NCBI RefSeq assembly: GCF_001612555.1
Contig: NZ_CP015110.1
Span: 2,108,001 to 2,172,000, forward strand
Reading direction: 5' to 3'
Length of the DNA: 64,000 nt
DNA from: Acinetobacter sp. TGL-Y2
Lineage (GTDB): Bacteria; Pseudomonadota; Gammaproteobacteria; Pseudomonadales; Moraxellaceae
Part shown: positions 1 through 8,653 of the stretch, in pieces
Numbering within the stretch: position 1 is the stretch's first letter
Layout: each line of letters starts with the position of its first letter
Made by a program: the position numbers and the translations under genes
The notes under the pieces: generated by a model
The model's input: only the letters and a program-made list of their open reading frames with translations
Database searches by the model: none
Told to the model about the DNA's origin: nothing

Positions 1-1
1 T

Positions 2-265
2 GGCTTAGGTAAATCCGCAGTGATTGCCAAAAACAATGCGATTTTAGCAGCTAACAAAACCTGCGGTAAAAATGCAGCGCCAGTTTTGGTTGATGAAAAG
101 ACTGAATATAACGGTGCGCTTAAAGGCGTATTGGATGAGAAAACTGGACAAATGGTTACAGCGGCAGCTAGTGTTTTAGGATCAGTGATGGGTAAAAGTA
201 CAGGCATTGAAAAAGACACCGACTATCAGTCAGTGATTACATTTAGCTGTAATGGCACTAAATAA
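2..265 (+). CDS. 3' end of an unknown protein (partial)
   Basis: An open frame runs in from the left edge of the window and stops at a TAA at 263-265; the real start lies outside. The visible 87 residues are rich in Ala, Gly, Lys and Thr, contain two cysteines, and end in FSCNGTK. I do not recognise a family. The composition would fit a small exported or periplasmic protein, but the N-terminus that would show a signal peptide is missing. An internal GTG at 20 is in the same frame and should not be taken as the start. A strong terminator follows at once, so this is the last gene of its transcript. Confidence 0.6.
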   Translation, partial: GLGKSAVIAKNNAILAANKTCGKNAAPVLVDEKTEYNGALKGVLDEKTGQMVTAAASVLGSVMGKSTGIEKDTDYQSVITFSCNGTK

Positions 266-282
266 TCTTTAAGCTTTAAAAT

Positions 283-311
283 AAAAAAAGTCCCGAATCG
301 GGACTTTTTTG
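283..311 (+). terminator. Rho-independent terminator after the partial first gene
   Basis: Stem AGTCCCG / CGGGACT around an AAT loop, preceded by an A-run and followed by six T. The flanking A-run would also let it stop transcripts of the opposite strand arriving from the helicase gene. Confidence 0.85.
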
Positions 312-378
312 TTTATTACCATTTTAAATTTTGGTAACGTTTAGATCACTGTAATGAAGAGATCATGAGGTCAATAAA

Positions 379-1530
379 TTAACAATACCCGTCTAAACGA
401 GTCAGTGGGATTTTTTGACCAATGGCTTTTTCAATTTCAGGTAGATAGAACGCATCATCTTCAGACAAGAAACTAATACTCACGCCACTGCTTCCGGCAC
501 GCCCTGTACGACCAATTCGGTGTACATAGTCATCAGACTGCTCAGGCAAAGTAAAGTTAATCACGTGTGAGACGTTATCCACGTGAATACCGCGACCTGC
601 AACATCTGTCGCGATCATAATATTGTGTTGACCATTTTTAAACTGGTCAAGCATTTTAATACGTTTGTCTTGTGCGATTTCACCTGACAACATTACCACT
701 TTATAGTTATCACGTTTTAAATGATCGTAAAGCTTACGAACTTGATCACGACGATTGGCAAAGATCATGACTTTCTCAATCGGCTCATCACGTAAAATTT
801 CTTCAAGTAAACGGTATTTATCTGACTTCCCAACCACATAAACACGCTGCTCTACGTCAGCATTGGTTTTCTTCTCAGGTTCAATTTCAACCGTTACAGG
901 TTCAAACAGCCACTGCTGCGCCAAGTTTAAAACATCGTAACTAAAGGTTGCAGAGAACATCAGGGTCTGACGCTGTTCTTTACGCGGTGAAAAACGCACG
1001 ATACGTTTAACCGAGGGAATAAAACCCATATCAAGTAAACGATCCGCTTCATCAATCACCAAAAATTCAATTTGATCAAGCCAAATTTCTTTTTGCTCGG
1101 TGAAATCAATCAAACGACCTGGGGTTGCCACGATAATGTCGGCATACCCTTGATCGAGTAATTTTTTCTGTTTGTCAAAATCGACACCACCCACCAAAGT
1201 CACGACATTTAACCCTGAAAATTTGGTCAAATCTTTGGCATCATTTTCAATTTGAATTGCAAGTTCGCGTGTCGGCGCTAAAATGAGTGCACGAGGTTCA
1301 CCACGAAAACGTGGCGTTTGAATTGGGTTGTGCAGTAAATCATTAATAATACTGACCAGGAAAGCTGCAGTTTTTCCTGTACCAGTTTGTGCACGTCCAA
1401 TTGCATCATGCCCCGCCAAAGTATATTGCAATACTTTTTCTTGAATGGGGGTCATTTCTTTAAACCCTAAAGCATCTATGGCTTGCTTAAGTTGCGGATG
1501 TAAATTAAGGGTTTCGAAACCAGATGACAT
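379..1530 (-). CDS. rhlB: DEAD-box ATP-dependent RNA helicase (RhlB-like)
   Basis: A 383-residue RNA helicase of the bacterial RhlE/RhlB group, which unwinds short RNA duplexes using ATP. The motifs appear in order: Q-motif region near 22-30, Walker A AQTGTGKT (47-54), APTREL (85-90), TPGRL (136-140), the DEAD box (160-163), SAT (193-195), and in the second RecA-like domain ATDVAGRGI and HRIGRTGRAG. It lacks the long basic C-terminal tail of RhlE or DeaD, so it is a core-only helicase. In E. coli RhlB works with RNase E in mRNA decay; that role is inferred here. The neighbour read next on the same strand upstream is a cold-shock protein with its own terminator, so the two are probably separate transcripts. 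RhlB versus RhlE naming is the main uncertainty. Confidence 0.85.
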   Translation of the reverse strand: MSSGFETLNLHPQLKQAIDALGFKEMTPIQEKVLQYTLAGHDAIGRAQTGTGKTAAFLVSIINDLLHNPIQTPRFRGEPRALILAPTRELAIQIENDAKDLTKFSGLNVVTLVGGVDFDKQKKLLDQGYADIIVATPGRLIDFTEQKEIWLDQIEFLVIDEADRLLDMGFIPSVKRIVRFSPRKEQRQTLMFSATFSYDVLNLAQQWLFEPVTVEIEPEKKTNADVEQRVYVVGKSDKYRLLEEILRDEPIEKVMIFANRRDQVRKLYDHLKRDNYKVVMLSGEIAQDKRIKMLDQFKNGQHNIMIATDVAGRGIHVDNVSHVINFTLPEQSDDYVHRIGRTGRAGSSGVSISFLSEDDAFYLPEIEKAIGQKIPLTRLDGYC

Positions 1531-1576
1531 ATATACGCGCTCTACGGTCAGTTATTTTAAAATTATACCATTATAA

Positions 1577-1611
1577 ACAAAAAACGCCCCAATTTATCAA
1601 AATTGGAGCGT
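1577..1611 (-). terminator. Terminator of the cold-shock gene
   Basis: On the minus strand an 12-bp stem (AACGCTCCAATT / AATTGGGGCGTT, one G-T wobble) is followed by a T-rich run. It lies just 3' of the cspA-like gene and upstream of rhlB. Confidence 0.8.
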
Positions 1612-1637
1612 TACCTAGTTTTAAATAAAACGTAGGA

Positions 1638-1850
1638 TTAGTCTAAAGGCTGAACTTCTTCAGCTTGAAAACCTTTTTGACCTTGCACAACGCTGAATTC
1701 TACGCGTTGACCGTCACGTAGTGAACGGTGTCCATCGCCTTGAATTGCACGGAAATGAACGAAAACATCATCACCGCCAGCGCGCTGAATGAAGCCAAAA
1801 CCTTTAGTATCGTTAAACCACTTAACAACGCCTTGTTCGCGAGCTGTCAT
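1638..1850 (-). CDS. Cold-shock domain protein (CspA family)
   Basis: A 70-residue single cold-shock domain, the usual length. RNP1 KGFGFI (residues 16-21) and RNP2 VFVHF (29-33) are intact; these aromatic motifs bind single-stranded RNA or DNA. Proteins of this family melt RNA secondary structure at low temperature, but many are expressed constitutively, and which paralogue this is cannot be told from sequence. The start is supported by a GAGGA Shine-Dalgarno about seven bases upstream. The upstream stretch is nearly 400 bases and could hold a long 5' leader of the kind known for cspA mRNAs. It ends in its own terminator. Confidence 0.92.
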   Translation of the reverse strand: MTAREQGVVKWFNDTKGFGFIQRAGGDDVFVHFRAIQGDGHRSLRDGQRVEFSVVQGQKGFQAEEVQPLD

Positions 1851-2239
1851 AAGTAAATCCTCAGTTGGTAAGAAAAGGGATCACCCGGTGTTGCAAACAG
1901 CAGAGCAAACAAAGTTTCAAAACATTTTTGTATTTCAAAGCTTGTAATCATTCTGTAAAACTATTAACAAAATCCCGGTTATATCCATGAATACACAAGG
2001 TTTAGAGAAGGATAATTCCCTATCCAATCCTTAAGTACGCAACGAGCTTACCACGGGTTAAAAACAATTAATAGAGGTTTTTTCGCAAATTATTCAACAA
2101 AATATTTGTATATTTATCACCCAAATAGCTATGCCGCTTTCATTCACTCTCCACTTAATGGAAAGATCACAAATATTTTGAGTCCAGTCGCACGAATTTG
2201 TTAGAATACAATTAATAACCGCTGTGTTTTAGTGTAGAC
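1851..2239. other. Divergent intergenic region between cspA-like and tusA-like genes
   Basis: 389 bases without a gene. It must contain the promoter and leader of the cold-shock gene (minus) and the promoter of the TusA-like gene (plus). Near 2009-2033 there is an imperfect inverted repeat (AAGGATAATTCCCTATCCAATCCTT) that could fold in the cold-shock leader. No open frame looks coding. Confidence 0.5.
2178..2207 (+). promoter_or_regulatory. Candidate sigma-70 promoter of the tusA-like gene
   Basis: TTGAGT, an 18-base spacer, then TAGAAT, 33 bases before the ATG at 2240. It is a pattern match only. Confidence 0.45.
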
Positions 2240-2464
2240 ATGACCGCTCAGATTGAAATAGATGCGCTTGGAAAACCTTGCCCAATGCCTTTACTCTTGC
2301 TTAAGAAGCAGCTTAAAAAAAATCCATCACCTCAAGTCTATGTATTGAAGTCTTCTGACCCCAATAGTCAGCTTGATATTTCACGTTATTGTCAAATACA
2401 CAACTATAGCTGCCAAATTCAAAAAATTTCAATAAATGAATTTCATTACTTGATTGAATCCTAA
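2240..2464 (+). CDS. TusA/SirA-family sulfur carrier-like protein
   Basis: A 74-residue protein of the TusA (SirA/YedF) family. The signature GKPCPMP is intact with the sulfur-carrying cysteine at residue 14. TusA proteins accept persulfide sulfur from cysteine desulfurases and pass it on, for instance to tRNA 2-thiolation or to molybdenum cofactor enzymes. The family has several subgroups (TusA, YedF, YeeD), and this one has a shorter, more basic helix and a rather divergent C-terminal half, so I do not assign a symbol. It stands alone upstream of rpoH, with 150 bases between. Confidence 0.85.
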   Translation: MTAQIEIDALGKPCPMPLLLLKKQLKKNPSPQVYVLKSSDPNSQLDISRYCQIHNYSCQIQKISINEFHYLIES

Positions 2465-2614
2465 TTGAATCTTGGCTATTTTCAATTAAACTAATCTTAT
2501 GCACATATAGAGTGCTTACTTACATTTCACTACCCAATTTTCCTTAATTATGCTCGATATTCGAATTAAGATGAATCTATTGGTTTTACAACTATTTTCC
2601 TATAAGGAGTACTC

Positions 2615-3484
2615 ATGACTGACAGCAGCAATCAATTGATGCCCCTGTCATTGTCTGCGCCTGGGGTGAATCTTGGTGCATATATTAGCACTGTAAATCA
2701 AATCCCGATTTTGACAGCCGAACAAGAGAAAGAGTTGGCTGACCGCTATTATTATGATCAAGATTTAGATGCAGCGAAAATGTTGGTGATGTCTCATCTG
2801 CGTTTCGTGGTGCATATCGCCCGCAGTTATGCAGGTTATGGCCTTCCTCAAGGTGACTTAATTCAAGAAGGCAATCTCGGTTTAATGAAAGCAGTAAAAC
2901 GTTTTGACCCCAATATGGGTGTGCGTTTGGTTTCGTTTGCGGTACATTGGATCAAAGCAGAAATTCATGAATACGTAATCCGAAATTGGCGTATTGTTAA
3001 AATTGCGACCACAAAAGCCCAGCGTAAACTGTTTTTTAACTTACGAAGTTTAAAAAAATCTAGCAAAAAGCTCACTCTTGCAGAAGCACAATCGATTGCT
3101 CAAGACTTAAATGTCACAGCTGAGCAAGTGATTGAAATGGAAGGTCGCCTGACTGCCTATGATGCAGCATTTGAAGCACAAGGTGATGATGACGATGAAG
3201 GTTCTACCTATGTTGCGCCTGCACTTTATTTAGAAGATAACCGTTACGATCCAGCGCGTTTGGCTGAAGAAGAAGATTACGAGCAACAAAGTACCTCTGC
3301 ACTACATGCAGCCATGGGACAGCTTGACGATCGTTCGCGTAATATTTTGCAGCGTCGTTGGTTAGACGATGACAAATCGACATTGCATGAGTTGGCAGCT
3401 GAATATAACGTGTCTGCTGAACGTATTCGTCAGCTTGAAAAAAATGCTATGGATAAAATCAAAGTTGCCATGTCATCCAACTAA
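2615..3484 (+). CDS. rpoH: RNA polymerase heat-shock sigma factor sigma-32
   Basis: A 289-residue group 3-like sigma factor that directs RNA polymerase to heat-shock promoters. Region 2 (about 50-125) has the core-binding [18 protein letters not shown] segment with the following [18 protein letters not shown], and the QRKLFFNLR segment, the sigma-32 'RpoH box', lies near 132-140. Region 4 with its helix-turn-helix is at the C-terminus ([17 protein letters not shown]). Length matches RpoH of related species (about 285). The start has an AAGGAG Shine-Dalgarno. A gene 23 kb away in this window, clpB, carries a sigma-32-type promoter. The acidic patch GDDDDEG in the middle sits in the linker before region 4. 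Monocistronic, closed by a strong terminator. Confidence 0.96.
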   Translation: MTDSSNQLMPLSLSAPGVNLGAYISTVNQIPILTAEQEKELADRYYYDQDLDAAKMLVMSHLRFVVHIARSYAGYGLPQGDLIQEGNLGLMKAVKRFDPNMGVRLVSFAVHWIKAEIHEYVIRNWRIVKIATTKAQRKLFFNLRSLKKSSKKLTLAEAQSIAQDLNVTAEQVIEMEGRLTAYDAAFEAQGDDDDEGSTYVAPALYLEDNRYDPARLAEEEDYEQQSTSALHAAMGQLDDRSRNILQRRWLDDDKSTLHELAAEYNVSAERIRQLEKNAMDKIKVAMSSN

Positions 3485-3506
3485 TTGAGTTGAAAATGTA
3501 TCAAAT

Positions 3507-3533
3507 AAAAAAAGGGCGAATGCCCTTTTTTTA
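3507..3533 (+). terminator. rpoH terminator
   Basis: AAAGGGC GAAT GCCCTTT hairpin flanked by A- and T-runs, immediately after the rpoH stop. Confidence 0.9.
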
Positions 3534-3649
3534 TAGTTGTACTGTGGATCTTAATCAGGGTTTTAGCGATATTTTTTAAATTTTGCAATTAAAAATCAGA
3601 CCCGATATATGTTATGGTTTATTGCAAATTTACCAAGCCGATATCATTT

Positions 3650-4015
3650 ATGTGGATTGCAATTTCAGCGCTTAATCTTGCCGTTGCAGTGATGCTCGGT
3701 GCATTTGGTGCGCATGGGTTAAAAGCACGAGCTTCTATTGAACAATTGAATTGGTGGCACACCGCCACCGATTACTTTTTTTATCATGCGATTGGTTTAT
3801 TGGCGTTGGGCGTTATTGCCAAAGTCATTCCTCAAATCCCCATTAAAACCAGTTTTCTCCTGATTCAAATCGGAATTATTTTCTTCTGTGGCTCACTGTA
3901 TATCATGGCGCTTGGGTTACCCCGAATTTTAGGTGCAATTACCCCGATCGGTGGCGCATTAATGATTGCTGGTTGGTTGATTTTGGCTTGGAATGCTTTT
4001 AAATTTTCACGTTAA
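3650..4015 (+). CDS. DUF423 (YgdD-type) small membrane protein
   Basis: A 121-residue integral membrane protein with four predicted transmembrane helices. The family signature GAFGAHGL follows the first helix, and the conserved GSLYIMAL and ITPIGG motifs lie before helices 3 and 4. The function of DUF423 proteins is unknown. I chose the ATG at 3650, which leaves 16 residues before GAFGAH as is usual in the family; an upstream in-frame ATG at 3614 would add 12 polar residues and has no better ribosome site. It is followed 37 bases later by thiS, with no terminator visible between, so they may be cotranscribed. Confidence 0.85.
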   Translation: MWIAISALNLAVAVMLGAFGAHGLKARASIEQLNWWHTATDYFFYHAIGLLALGVIAKVIPQIPIKTSFLLIQIGIIFFCGSLYIMALGLPRILGAITPIGGALMIAGWLILAWNAFKFSR

Positions 4016-4052
4016 ATCATCTTTATTGATTTTAAATGAATGGATTGCATCA

Positions 4053-4250
4053 ATGAATATTTACTTAAATGGCGAATTGCAACATACACATCATCAAAAT
4101 TTATATCAATTAATTCAAGATCTATCCCTTGAAGGCAAACGTTTTGCAGTTGAAATGAACGAGATGATCGTTTCTAAAAGCAAACTTGCAGAAACCCCTA
4201 TTTCAGATTCAGATCGCATAGAAATCATACATGCTGTCGGCGGCGGCTAA
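4053..4250 (+). CDS. thiS: Sulfur carrier protein ThiS
   Basis: A 65-residue ubiquitin-like sulfur carrier for thiazole synthesis in thiamine biosynthesis. It ends in the essential Gly-Gly (AVGGG). The C-terminal glycine is adenylated and converted to a thiocarboxylate that donates sulfur to ThiG. The start at 4053 (MNIYLNGEL) gives the normal ThiS length; longer frames upstream have no support. The thiG start lies 13 bases beyond the stop, so the two form an operon. No TPP riboswitch is visible upstream. Confidence 0.93.
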   Translation: MNIYLNGELQHTHHQNLYQLIQDLSLEGKRFAVEMNEMIVSKSKLAETPISDSDRIEIIHAVGGG

Positions 4251-4263
4251 ACACGGAGTTCTC

Positions 4264-5049
4264 ATGGAAGATTCACATCTCATTATCGGTTCACGTACAT
4301 TTAAATCTCGTTTACTGGTGGGAACTGGTAAATATAAGGATTTAAATGAAACAGATTTAGCCATTCAAGCGAGTGGTGCTGAAATTGTGACGGTCGCCAT
4401 TCGACGCGTCAATATTGGGCAAGATCCTCATCAACCCAATTTACTTTCAGTGATTCCGCCAGAAAAATACACGATTTTGCCCAACACAGCAGGTTGCTTC
4501 GATGCCAATAGCGCAGTGCGTACCTGCATGCTAGCACGTGAACTTTTAGATGGACACAATCTGGTAAAACTAGAAGTTTTAGGTGATGAAAAAACGCTTT
4601 ACCCGAATGTTATGGATACGCTTAAAGCCGCACGTACTTTGGTCGATGACGGCTTTGAAGTGATGGTTTATACGTCTGATGACCCGATCGTAGCACAAGA
4701 GCTAGAAAGTATGGGCTGTGTAGCCATTATGCCTTTAGGCAGTTTAATTGGTTCTGGCTTGGGAATTTTAAATCCGCACACCATTTCCATTATCAAAGAA
4801 AATGCCAAAGTCCCCATTTTAGTGGATGCCGGCGTGGGAACTGCTAGCGATGCTGCAATTGCGATGGAGCTTGGTTGTGATGGCGTACTTATGAATACGG
4901 CGATTGCTGCAGCTCGAAACCCAATTTTGATGGCATCTGCCATGAAAAAAGCCGTTCAAGCGGGTCGTGAAGCGTATTTGGCGGGTCGTATGCCACGTAA
5001 ACAGATGTCCAATGCAAGTTCGCCTGAAACTGGATATTTTTTTAAATAA
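4264..5049 (+). CDS. thiG: Thiazole synthase ThiG
   Basis: A 261-residue TIM-barrel enzyme that joins 1-deoxy-D-xylulose 5-phosphate, dehydroglycine and the ThiS thiocarboxylate to make the thiazole phosphate of thiamine. The lysine that forms the Schiff base is in the VKLEVLGD segment, and the phosphate-binding loops ([28 protein letters not shown]) are intact. The ATG at 4264 follows a GGAG site (CACGGAGTTCTC); an upstream in-frame codon at 4231 lies inside thiS and was rejected. It ends in a hairpin terminator. The glycine or tyrosine oxidase that supplies dehydroglycine (ThiO or ThiH) is not in this window. Confidence 0.96.
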   Translation: MEDSHLIIGSRTFKSRLLVGTGKYKDLNETDLAIQASGAEIVTVAIRRVNIGQDPHQPNLLSVIPPEKYTILPNTAGCFDANSAVRTCMLARELLDGHNLVKLEVLGDEKTLYPNVMDTLKAARTLVDDGFEVMVYTSDDPIVAQELESMGCVAIMPLGSLIGSGLGILNPHTISIIKENAKVPILVDAGVGTASDAAIAMELGCDGVLMNTAIAAARNPILMASAMKKAVQAGREAYLAGRMPRKQMSNASSPETGYFFK

Positions 5050-5083
5050 TCTGATTTCATCATTTAATATTGAAGATATACCC

Positions 5084-5111
5084 CAAAGCCCTGTGTGATC
5101 ACAGGGCTTTT
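5084..5111. terminator. Bidirectional terminator between thiG and the ygiN-like gene
   Basis: Perfect 10-bp stem AAGCCCTGTG / CACAGGGCTT around TGAT. It separates two convergent genes and has short A/T tracts on both sides. Confidence 0.8.
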
Positions 5112-5123
5112 GCTATGGGCTTG

Positions 5124-5462
5124 CTATACATTCGTTAAAGATGAAGACCGACTAAATGGATTCTCTAAAATTCTAATTTTGACTTCAGCAACCTGATCTT
5201 GTATCGCCTGCGTATGGGCCAGCATATGTGGTGTCTGCATATGCGCTTCAAGCTGTTCTACCGATTCCCATTTTTCATACATGACCAAAGAATTTGGCAC
5301 TTTAGTTTGCATCGGACTTTGTAGCTCGCTATCGCTCAAAAGCTCATAAGCATAACATCCGTCTTCATTCAGTACGGCTGGTATAAGCTGCTGAATACGC
5401 TCTAATACACTTTTAAATGCAGTATTTGAAATTAAATTAATTTCTGCAATGACGGTCAACAT
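5124..5462 (-). CDS. Antibiotic-biosynthesis-monooxygenase-fold protein (YgiN-like)
   Basis: A 112-residue ABM-domain (dimeric alpha/beta barrel) protein. It lies 11 bases downstream of an MdaB homologue on the same strand, which is the arrangement of mdaB-ygiN in E. coli; there YgiN is a quinol monooxygenase thought to pair with the quinone reductase MdaB in a quinone redox cycle. In the sequence, the MYEKWESVEQLEAHMQTPHM segment is the typical conserved stretch (Tyr-Glu-x-Trp, then LxxHxxxxH). The inferred role is quinol oxidation or quinone detoxification; no cofactor site can be seen, as is normal for this fold. Confidence 0.8.
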   Translation of the reverse strand: MLTVIAEINLISNTAFKSVLERIQQLIPAVLNEDGCYAYELLSDSELQSPMQTKVPNSLVMYEKWESVEQLEAHMQTPHMLAHTQAIQDQVAEVKIRILENPFSRSSSLTNV

Positions 5463-5473
5463 TTGAGGCTTCC

Positions 5474-6058
5474 TTACTGAGAAAATTCATTGACTAAGTG
5501 TTGCTGATATTCTTTTTTATAACGAGCAACGTCAGGTGCTTTAATCACATCATTGGCAATAAATGTGTTTAAAGATTGCATACCTAAAAATTGATTAGCT
5601 TTGTGAAATGCCAAATACACACCGTCCACTCCCACGCCATGAAAGAAATCATCTTGGTCTGTAAATGCTTGCATAGGCGCATTCCATGTCAAAGACAACA
5701 TATATTTTTTGTCATGAATAAGACCGCCTGAGCCATATTTTTTTGAAGCATCAGAACGTGAACGACCATCATTGGCATATAGTGTGCCATGTCCTTCGGT
5801 AAAGACTTCATCTATATATTTTTTAACTGTCCAAGGCGCTCCCATCCACCAACCAGGCATCTGGTAAATCACGACATCCGCCCATAAGTACTTTTGAACT
5901 TCTTGCTGAATATCATAATCATCATCTGTACGTGTAATTTTAACCTCATGCCCCAATTCAGTTAAAATCTGTTCTGCTTGAGCAGTTAAGGTATTATTCA
6001 GATCGCCTTTTGAGTGCGCGAACACCTTTGCACCATTGATGATTAAAATATGACTCAT
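5474..6058 (-). CDS. mdaB: NAD(P)H:quinone oxidoreductase MdaB
   Basis: A 194-residue flavodoxin-fold quinone reductase, nearly the same length as E. coli MdaB (193) and closely similar in the blocks LWADVVIYQMPGWWMGAPW, KKYMLSLTWNAP and FFHGVGVDGVYLAFHKANQFLG. Such enzymes reduce quinones by two electrons with NADPH and FAD, avoiding semiquinone radicals. It precedes the ygiN-like gene with an 11-base gap, so the two form an operon. The upstream DNA is AT-rich and would hold the promoter. Confidence 0.93.
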   Translation of the reverse strand: MSHILIINGAKVFAHSKGDLNNTLTAQAEQILTELGHEVKITRTDDDYDIQQEVQKYLWADVVIYQMPGWWMGAPWTVKKYIDEVFTEGHGTLYANDGRSRSDASKKYGSGGLIHDKKYMLSLTWNAPMQAFTDQDDFFHGVGVDGVYLAFHKANQFLGMQSLNTFIANDVIKAPDVARYKKEYQQHLVNEFSQ

Positions 6059-6178
6059 GTGTATTCCCTATATATTTTTGCTTGAAGCGAATATAACAAA
6101 AGTATTTACTGATAAATATTCATAAATAAGTAATATATAATTGACTAATAATCAACAATAGAAATATAGAAGTACTTT

Positions 6179-6208
6179 CAAAAAAAAGAACTCTTACGAG
6201 CTCTCTTT
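6179..6208 (-). terminator. Terminator of the glutathione S-transferase gene
   Basis: On the minus strand, stem AGAGCTC / GAGTTCT (one wobble) around GTAA, followed by eight T. Confidence 0.75.
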
Positions 6209-6226
6209 AAATGTCATCATTTACAT

Positions 6227-6838
6227 TTAAGCAATCAAGCCTTCATCACGCATGGCAATTTGCACGGATTGACGTGCTGCCACTTTATTTCTGATGTTAT
6301 TCACATGGGTATATGGGCTTAAGTCATGCTTAATCAGATTCGACCAATTGGTCAGTACAAACAGATAGGCATCGGCTGGACCGAAATTATCATCTACCAA
6401 ATAATCATTGTCTGAATCTGCAATGGCTTGATCAATATATTTCAACAAACGATCAATTTCAGCATAGGCTTTTTCTTTTGCAGGTGCATCTAGTGGTGCG
6501 CCAAAAAATACCGCATAGGCATCATGTAACTCTGAGTTTAAATACCCCAACCATTCGAGCACTTTGGCACGGCCCAAACCTGAAGGTGGAATCAAATCTT
6601 GCTTTGGATCATGTTGTGCCAAGAAAGGTAAAATGGCCACATTTTCAGTCAAAATCAGCCCAGGGTTAATTTCTAATGCAGGCACATAGCCCTTTGGATT
6701 AATGCAGTAATAATCGACATCTTTTTCGGTTTTATGGGTTTTTAAATCGACACGTACAAGGTCAAAATCAACGTTAATTTCATTTAAAATAATATGTGCT
6801 GCCAGTGAACATGCACCTGGCGAATAATACAACTTCAT
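6227..6838 (-). CDS. Glutathione S-transferase, bacterial beta class
   Basis: A 203-residue GST with a thioredoxin-like N-terminal domain (MKLYYSPGACS) and an all-helical C-terminal domain. Cysteine 10 is the conserved residue of beta-class GSTs, which form a mixed disulfide with glutathione; GYVPALE (cis-Pro loop) and LTENVAIL (glutathione gamma-glutamyl binding) are intact. These enzymes conjugate or reduce electrophiles and peroxides. It is alone on its transcript, with its own terminator. Similar to E. coli GstA, but substrate cannot be deduced. Confidence 0.9.
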   Translation of the reverse strand: MKLYYSPGACSLAAHIILNEINVDFDLVRVDLKTHKTEKDVDYYCINPKGYVPALEINPGLILTENVAILPFLAQHDPKQDLIPPSGLGRAKVLEWLGYLNSELHDAYAVFFGAPLDAPAKEKAYAEIDRLLKYIDQAIADSDNDYLVDDNFGPADAYLFVLTNWSNLIKHDLSPYTHVNNIRNKVAARQSVQIAMRDEGLIA

Positions 6839-7123
6839 AATTGATCCTTGTTATTCAATTAGGGTAATTGGGTTGGAGCGAATGGATGACCCTTATTCAA
6901 TGTCAAAATATTTGAACTTATCCTCAGCGCTTTATGTTTTAAAAATGCGTTCTGCACGATTGAACCTTTTCAAAGCCCTGAAGGACACCTCAGGCTACAA
7001 ATCGCATTTCCCTCTCTTTGAATATTCAACAGATTCATTTATTTTTCAAGCGAAATTACCTGCTTTATTGCTACGATTTGTTTTAACATAGCCGACTTTC
7101 AAAAACACTTCAAAAGGTTCTGT

Positions 7124-8563
7124 GTGATTAGTCTGAAGAAAGAAGAATGGTTTTCAAATATCCGAACTGATGTTCTTGCTGGACTTGTGGTCGGTTTGGC
7201 ACTGATACCAGAATCGATTGCTTTCTCAGCTATTGCAGGCGTTGACCCTCAAGTGGGGCTATATGCCTCATTCTGTATTGCCGTCACCATTGCTTTTTTT
7301 GGTGGTCGAACCGCCATGATTTCTGCTGCTACAGGTGCCATGGCATTGCTCATGATTACCTTGGTGAAAGATCATGGTTTGCAGTACCTCTTCGCAACGA
7401 CAGTATTAACCGGCATCATTCAAATTATTGCAGGATATTTTAAAGTTGCAAAACTCATGCGTTTTGTATCGCAGTCCGTGGTCTATGGATTTGTCAACGC
7501 ATTGGCGATTTTGATTTTTGCAGCACAACTTCCTGAACTGCTGCGTATGGATATACATGCTTATATGTTCTTGGCATTGGGCTTAGCCATTGTCTATGTA
7601 TTTCCGCATCTTCCTAAAATTGGAGAATTAATCCCCTCACCTTTGATTTGTATTGTGGTGCTGAGTTTAATTGCATTGTTGCTGGGTGCAGATATGCGTA
7701 CGGTGAGCGACTTGGGTCAATTTCCAGATACTTTACCTATATTTTTAATTCCAGATATTCCGCTGAATTTTGAAACCTTTAAGATCATTTTGCCTTATGC
7801 CATAACCTTGGCTACGGTGGGTCTACTTGAAACCATGATGACCACTACCATTGTCAATGAAGCAACAGGCACAGAAGGTGATCGTCATCAAGAATGCCGC
7901 GGACAAGGCATTGCCAATATTGCCAGTGGTTTTATGGGTGGCATGGCAGGATGCGCCATGATTGGTCAATCGATTATCAATGTGACTTCAGGGGCGCGTA
8001 CCCGCCTTTCGACCTTAGTAGCAGGTGTGTTTTTGCTGTGCTTGGTGGTGTTTTTAAAAGATTGGCTTGCCTTTATTCCTATGGCGGCCCTGGTTGCGAT
8101 TATGATCATGGTGGCATTCACCACCTTCAACTGGGATTCAATCAAAAATTTTAGTAAGCATCCTAAACAGAGCAATATCGTGATGCTTAGCGTGGTTGTC
8201 ATTGTACTTGTGACCCATAACTTGGCCTTGGGCGTACTCGCTGGCGTTTTACTATCAGCTTTATTCTTGGTCAATAAACTGGAAAGTGAAGTGAAAGTGC
8301 AATCTGAGTTAGAAGGCACTAAAAGAATTTATGTGATTAAAGGGCAGATCTTTTTTAGCAGTTCGGAAAAATTTTATCAATTTTTTGATTTTAATGAAAA
8401 GATCTCAACGGTTCAAATTGACCTCACCCAAGCACATATTTGGGATATTACCTCTGTGAATATGCTGGCCAATGTCGTGGCGAAATTTGAAGCCAAGCAT
8501 GTTCAAGTTGAATTGGTCGGAGTCAATCAAGCCAGCTCGACCTTGATTGATAAGGTGCTGTAA
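7124..8563 (+). CDS. SulP-family anion transporter with STAS domain
   Basis: A 479-residue inner-membrane transporter of the SulP (SLC26) family. The N-terminal signature [20 protein letters not shown] is present, followed by about ten to fourteen transmembrane spans, then a C-terminal STAS domain (about 390-479). The motif [14 protein letters not shown] with the following glycine-rich [23 protein letters not shown] segment is the characteristic core. Substrates of the family include sulfate, bicarbonate and dicarboxylates; none can be picked from sequence, and the lack of cys genes nearby argues against assuming sulfate. The start is a GTG with an AAAGG site seven bases upstream; no ATG is suitable. 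A terminator follows. Confidence 0.88.
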   Translation: MISLKKEEWFSNIRTDVLAGLVVGLALIPESIAFSAIAGVDPQVGLYASFCIAVTIAFFGGRTAMISAATGAMALLMITLVKDHGLQYLFATTVLTGIIQIIAGYFKVAKLMRFVSQSVVYGFVNALAILIFAAQLPELLRMDIHAYMFLALGLAIVYVFPHLPKIGELIPSPLICIVVLSLIALLLGADMRTVSDLGQFPDTLPIFLIPDIPLNFETFKIILPYAITLATVGLLETMMTTTIVNEATGTEGDRHQECRGQGIANIASGFMGGMAGCAMIGQSIINVTSGARTRLSTLVAGVFLLCLVVFLKDWLAFIPMAALVAIMIMVAFTTFNWDSIKNFSKHPKQSNIVMLSVVVIVLVTHNLALGVLAGVLLSALFLVNKLESEVKVQSELEGTKRIYVIKGQIFFSSSEKFYQFFDFNEKISTVQIDLTQAHIWDITSVNMLANVVAKFEAKHVQVELVGVNQASSTLIDKVL

Positions 8564-8572
8564 AACACTGTA

Positions 8573-8600
8573 AAAAAGCCAGATCACATCTGGCTTTTTT
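8573..8600. terminator. Bidirectional terminator between sulP-like and nuclease genes
   Basis: Stem AAAAGCCAGAT CAC ATCTGGCTTTT with A- and T-runs on either side, between convergent genes. Confidence 0.92.
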
Positions 8601-8653
8601 ACAAACTTCGGCATAGGGGTAACTTGTGCTTTACTGGACGAGTATCTTAGAGC

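Noticed and set aside
4016..4060. Possible TPP riboswitch before thiS
   Set aside because: The space is under 40 bases and holds no conserved thi-box elements.
5089..5106. CRP-like sequence TGTGATCACA in the thiG terminator
   Set aside because: The half-sites lack the six-base spacer CRP needs and the element is a terminator stem with loop TGAT.
6873..7091. 72-residue plus-strand frame between the GST and SulP genes
   Set aside because: No ribosome site, no recognisable domain, and it occupies the region that should hold the promoters of the two flanking genes.
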